From positions 1-32,799 of the forward strand of contig CAIXEA010000128.1 of the NCBI GenBank assembly GCA_903918315.1: DNA of 32,799 nt. The letters run 5' to 3'. Shown here piece after piece: positions 31,229-32,799 of the stretch; the stretch's first letter is position 1, and each line of letters opens with the position of its first letter. The translations under genes and the position numbers were made by a program. The notes beneath the pieces were generated by a model. It was not told the origin of the DNA. It did not search any database and was given only the letters and a program-made list of their open reading frames with translations. The DNA is from an uncultured Acetobacteraceae bacterium (GTDB lineage Bacteria; Pseudomonadota; Alphaproteobacteria; Acetobacterales; Acetobacteraceae).

Positions 31229-31639
31229 TCACGGCTTTGCCGCGCCCTTAAGGGACGGCACACAGACCATCGAAGGCGCGGCAACTTTCACGGTCTCGGT
31301 GCCGAATTGATTTGTTATCGTCACGGTCTTGTCAGCGCTCTTACCGCCATCTGCCTGATAGCAGACCAAATGCGTCTTCGAATCCTTCGCCGCCGCCCCA
31401 TTCTTCGCCGTCGGAGCACATAAAAGGATCGGCTTCAGCAACTTCACATCCGCCGTTCCGAACGGATCTTTCACTGTCATACCGACATGTCTGAATGGCG
31501 TCTGTTCCGTGATCCGATAGCACTGATATTGGGCCAGGTTCACCCCGGGCGGATCCTTACCCTGCGCCGCCGCCGGCGACAGCGCCGAAAGGCCGCCCAC
31601 CACCAGCCCGAACGAACCGGCAACCAACATCATATTCAT
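31229..31639 (-). CDS. Secreted protein with two DUF7450-like repeats
   Basis: The 136-residue protein has a signal peptide (to PAAAQ near 26) and two related segments: YQCYRITEQTPF...VKDPFG...LLKPILLCAPTAKNG, and HLVCYQ...VTITNQFG...APSMVCVPSLKG. Each has a Cys-Tyr start, an N/DPFG-type turn and a C-terminal CxPS/T-K motif. This pattern resembles DUF7450 as I remember it. Function unknown. GAGGGG precedes the ATG. The 99 bases between the CoA-transferase stop and this gene's stop hold no recognised gene. Confidence 0.8.
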   Translation of the reverse strand: MNMMLVAGSFGLVVGGLSALSPAAAQGKDPPGVNLAQYQCYRITEQTPFRHVGMTVKDPFGTADVKLLKPILLCAPTAKNGAAAKDSKTHLVCYQADGGKSADKTVTITNQFGTETVKVAAPSMVCVPSLKGAAKP

Positions 31640-31673
31640 CCGTTTTCCCCTCGGCGCCGAAGCGCCAACGATC

Positions 31674-32630
31674 TTACCCGATTTTTATCAGTTTTTGCAG
31701 GCACCGTACCGCCTGATCGTCCGGGACGGGCGTCCCTTTGTTGCGCATGGCCGTACGCGCGACCTCACCCACATAGATATCACCGCGCGAGTCCACCGCC
31801 ACCCCGTGTGGGGCGATAAACTGGCTGGGACGATCCAGCGTCGCATCGCCCAGCCGCGCGATCGGCTTGCCGTCATGGGTCCAGAGGCTCACGCGCGGGC
31901 CAATGCCAGGGGACCGCGCGTTGATCGCCAGTCCGGGTCCGCTTTCCCCGATGATCGCGATCGGGTTGCGCCCTTTGGTCATGCACAACCCGCATGGACG
32001 GTGCATGTTGTTCCATTGCGTCTCGAACCGGCCTTTGCCGTCGAACACCTGAATGCGATGGTTTTCCCGATCCGCGACGTAAACCCAACCATCCTCATCG
32101 CAACAAATATTATGCACGATGTTGAACGCGCCGGGCTCAGTGCCAGGTTTGCCCCAGGAATAGAGCAGCCGACCGGCGGGATCGTAACGATGCACGCGTG
32201 CGTTGCCGTATCCATCGGCGACGTAGATATCGCCGCCAGGCGCGAGCGCGGTGTGCGTGCAACGGTTCATCGGACTGCCGCTCATATAGGGGGCGGGATC
32301 ACCGGGAACCCCGATTTCCAGCAACAGTCTGCCGTCGGTGGTCATCTGCCGGACGGTATGGTCCCCGTCATCGGTGCAGTAGATGGTATCGTCCGGACCA
32401 AAATGAACCCCATGCGGACGGACGAACACGCCCTCCCCCCAGGATCGCAGAAAATTTCCGTCACGATCGAACACCATCATCGGGTGTTCCGATCGACTGA
32501 AGACGTAAACTTGATCTTTGCTATCGACCCCGACAGCGGCGACTTCGCCAAAACGCCAGCCGTCAGGCAGCTTGCCCCAGTTCTCGGTCACCGCGTACCG
32601 ATGCGCCCCGTCACCGATAACAATGCCCAT
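31674..32630 (-). CDS. NHL-repeat beta-propeller protein (peptidyl-amidating-lyase-like)
   Basis: The 318-residue protein has several NHL-type blades: RPHGVHFGPDDTIYCTDDGDHTVRQM, GDIYVADGYGNARVHRYDPAG, DEDGWVYVADRENHRIQVFDGKG and PHGVAVDSRGDIYVGEV. The pattern matches bacterial peptidyl-alpha-hydroxyglycine amidating-lyase-like and SMP-30/NHL proteins. There is no signal peptide, so it may be cytoplasmic. GGGGGAA lies before the ATG at 32630. Function unknown. Confidence 0.88.
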   Translation of the reverse strand: MGIVIGDGAHRYAVTENWGKLPDGWRFGEVAAVGVDSKDQVYVFSRSEHPMMVFDRDGNFLRSWGEGVFVRPHGVHFGPDDTIYCTDDGDHTVRQMTTDGRLLLEIGVPGDPAPYMSGSPMNRCTHTALAPGGDIYVADGYGNARVHRYDPAGRLLYSWGKPGTEPGAFNIVHNICCDEDGWVYVADRENHRIQVFDGKGRFETQWNNMHRPCGLCMTKGRNPIAIIGESGPGLAINARSPGIGPRVSLWTHDGKPIARLGDATLDRPSQFIAPHGVAVDSRGDIYVGEVARTAMRNKGTPVPDDQAVRCLQKLIKIG

Positions 32631-32776
32631 TGTCCGATTCCCCCAACAAACCGGGGAATGCTAGCCCATCTTATTCATCGCATGGCAGGGATTCGCGAAC
32701 GGACATGGCGCAAACATATGGAATCGTTCAGTGATTGGTTGCTTACACCCACACCGAACGCCGGACATAATCCGCC

Positions 32777-32799
32777 ATGCCCGCCACCGATGAGGATAC
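32777..32799 (+). CDS. Possible start of a further gene, cut by the window edge
   Basis: An ATG at 32777 opens MPATDED to the window edge, about 146 bases after the divergent NHL gene. CATAAT (32766-32771) close upstream would make it leaderless. There is no further support. Confidence 0.25.

Noticed and set aside
32736-32799. A promoter for the gene starting at the right edge
   Set aside because: CATAAT is present but no -35 lies at acceptable distance, so it was not listed as a promoter.

Overview
The window is chromosomal DNA of a GC-rich bacterium, most likely an alphaproteobacterium of the Acetobacteraceae/Rhodospirillales type. The evidence is the fabD-fabG-acpP-fabF-mltG order, a GcrA-like small regulator next to a DUF6362-like protein, an MDRARIHEGIRRM-type transposase N-terminus, and dense catabolic/ABC-transport cargo. 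I inferred this by recognising protein families, not by a database search. No rRNA, tRNA or CRISPR array was seen.

Layout. 1-132: end of an insertion sequence with subterminal repeats. 256-792: infC, apparently starting at a rare AUA codon. 916-1722: alpha/beta-hydrolase-fold protein that lacks the catalytic triad. 1837-8134 (minus): a Fe(III)/polyamine-type ABC importer with two tandem binding proteins, a fused double permease and an ATPase. A vapBC toxin-antitoxin pair plus a GFA-family gene sit between the binding proteins and the permease. 8237-12398 (plus): class V aminotransferase, LLM flavin monooxygenase, small membrane protein, N-formylglutamate amidohydrolase and a divergent AroQ-like protein. 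12521-16238 (minus): an SsuABC/TauABC-type importer with an SDR dehydrogenase and an unknown small protein. 16299-20158: greB, an M23 peptidase, small membrane proteins, an AlkA-type glycosylase, a creatininase-family hydrolase and an isonitrile-hydratase-like protein. 20236-22811: XRE repressor, GcrA-like protein, DUF6362-like protein and two cupins. 22887-27348 (minus): mltG and the core fatty-acid synthesis cluster. 27584-32630: PhyH-type dioxygenase, amidase, family III CoA-transferase, DUF7450-like secreted protein and an NHL-repeat protein.

Most accessory genes look like uptake and breakdown of small organic or amide-containing compounds: two importers, amidase, creatininase, formylglutamate amidohydrolase, CoA-transferase, flavin monooxygenase and dioxygenase. 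The household genes (infC, greB, fab cluster, mltG) are ordinary.

The most unusual feature is a dispersed hairpin-forming repeat (copies near 1772, 12418, 17355, 21172, 21227 and 21760). Its outer stem changes in a compensatory way between subfamilies, and its ends (TAGAGC/GCTCTA) supply the TAG stop codon of five unrelated genes. A second palindromic repeat family lies at 816-893 and 5956-6035.
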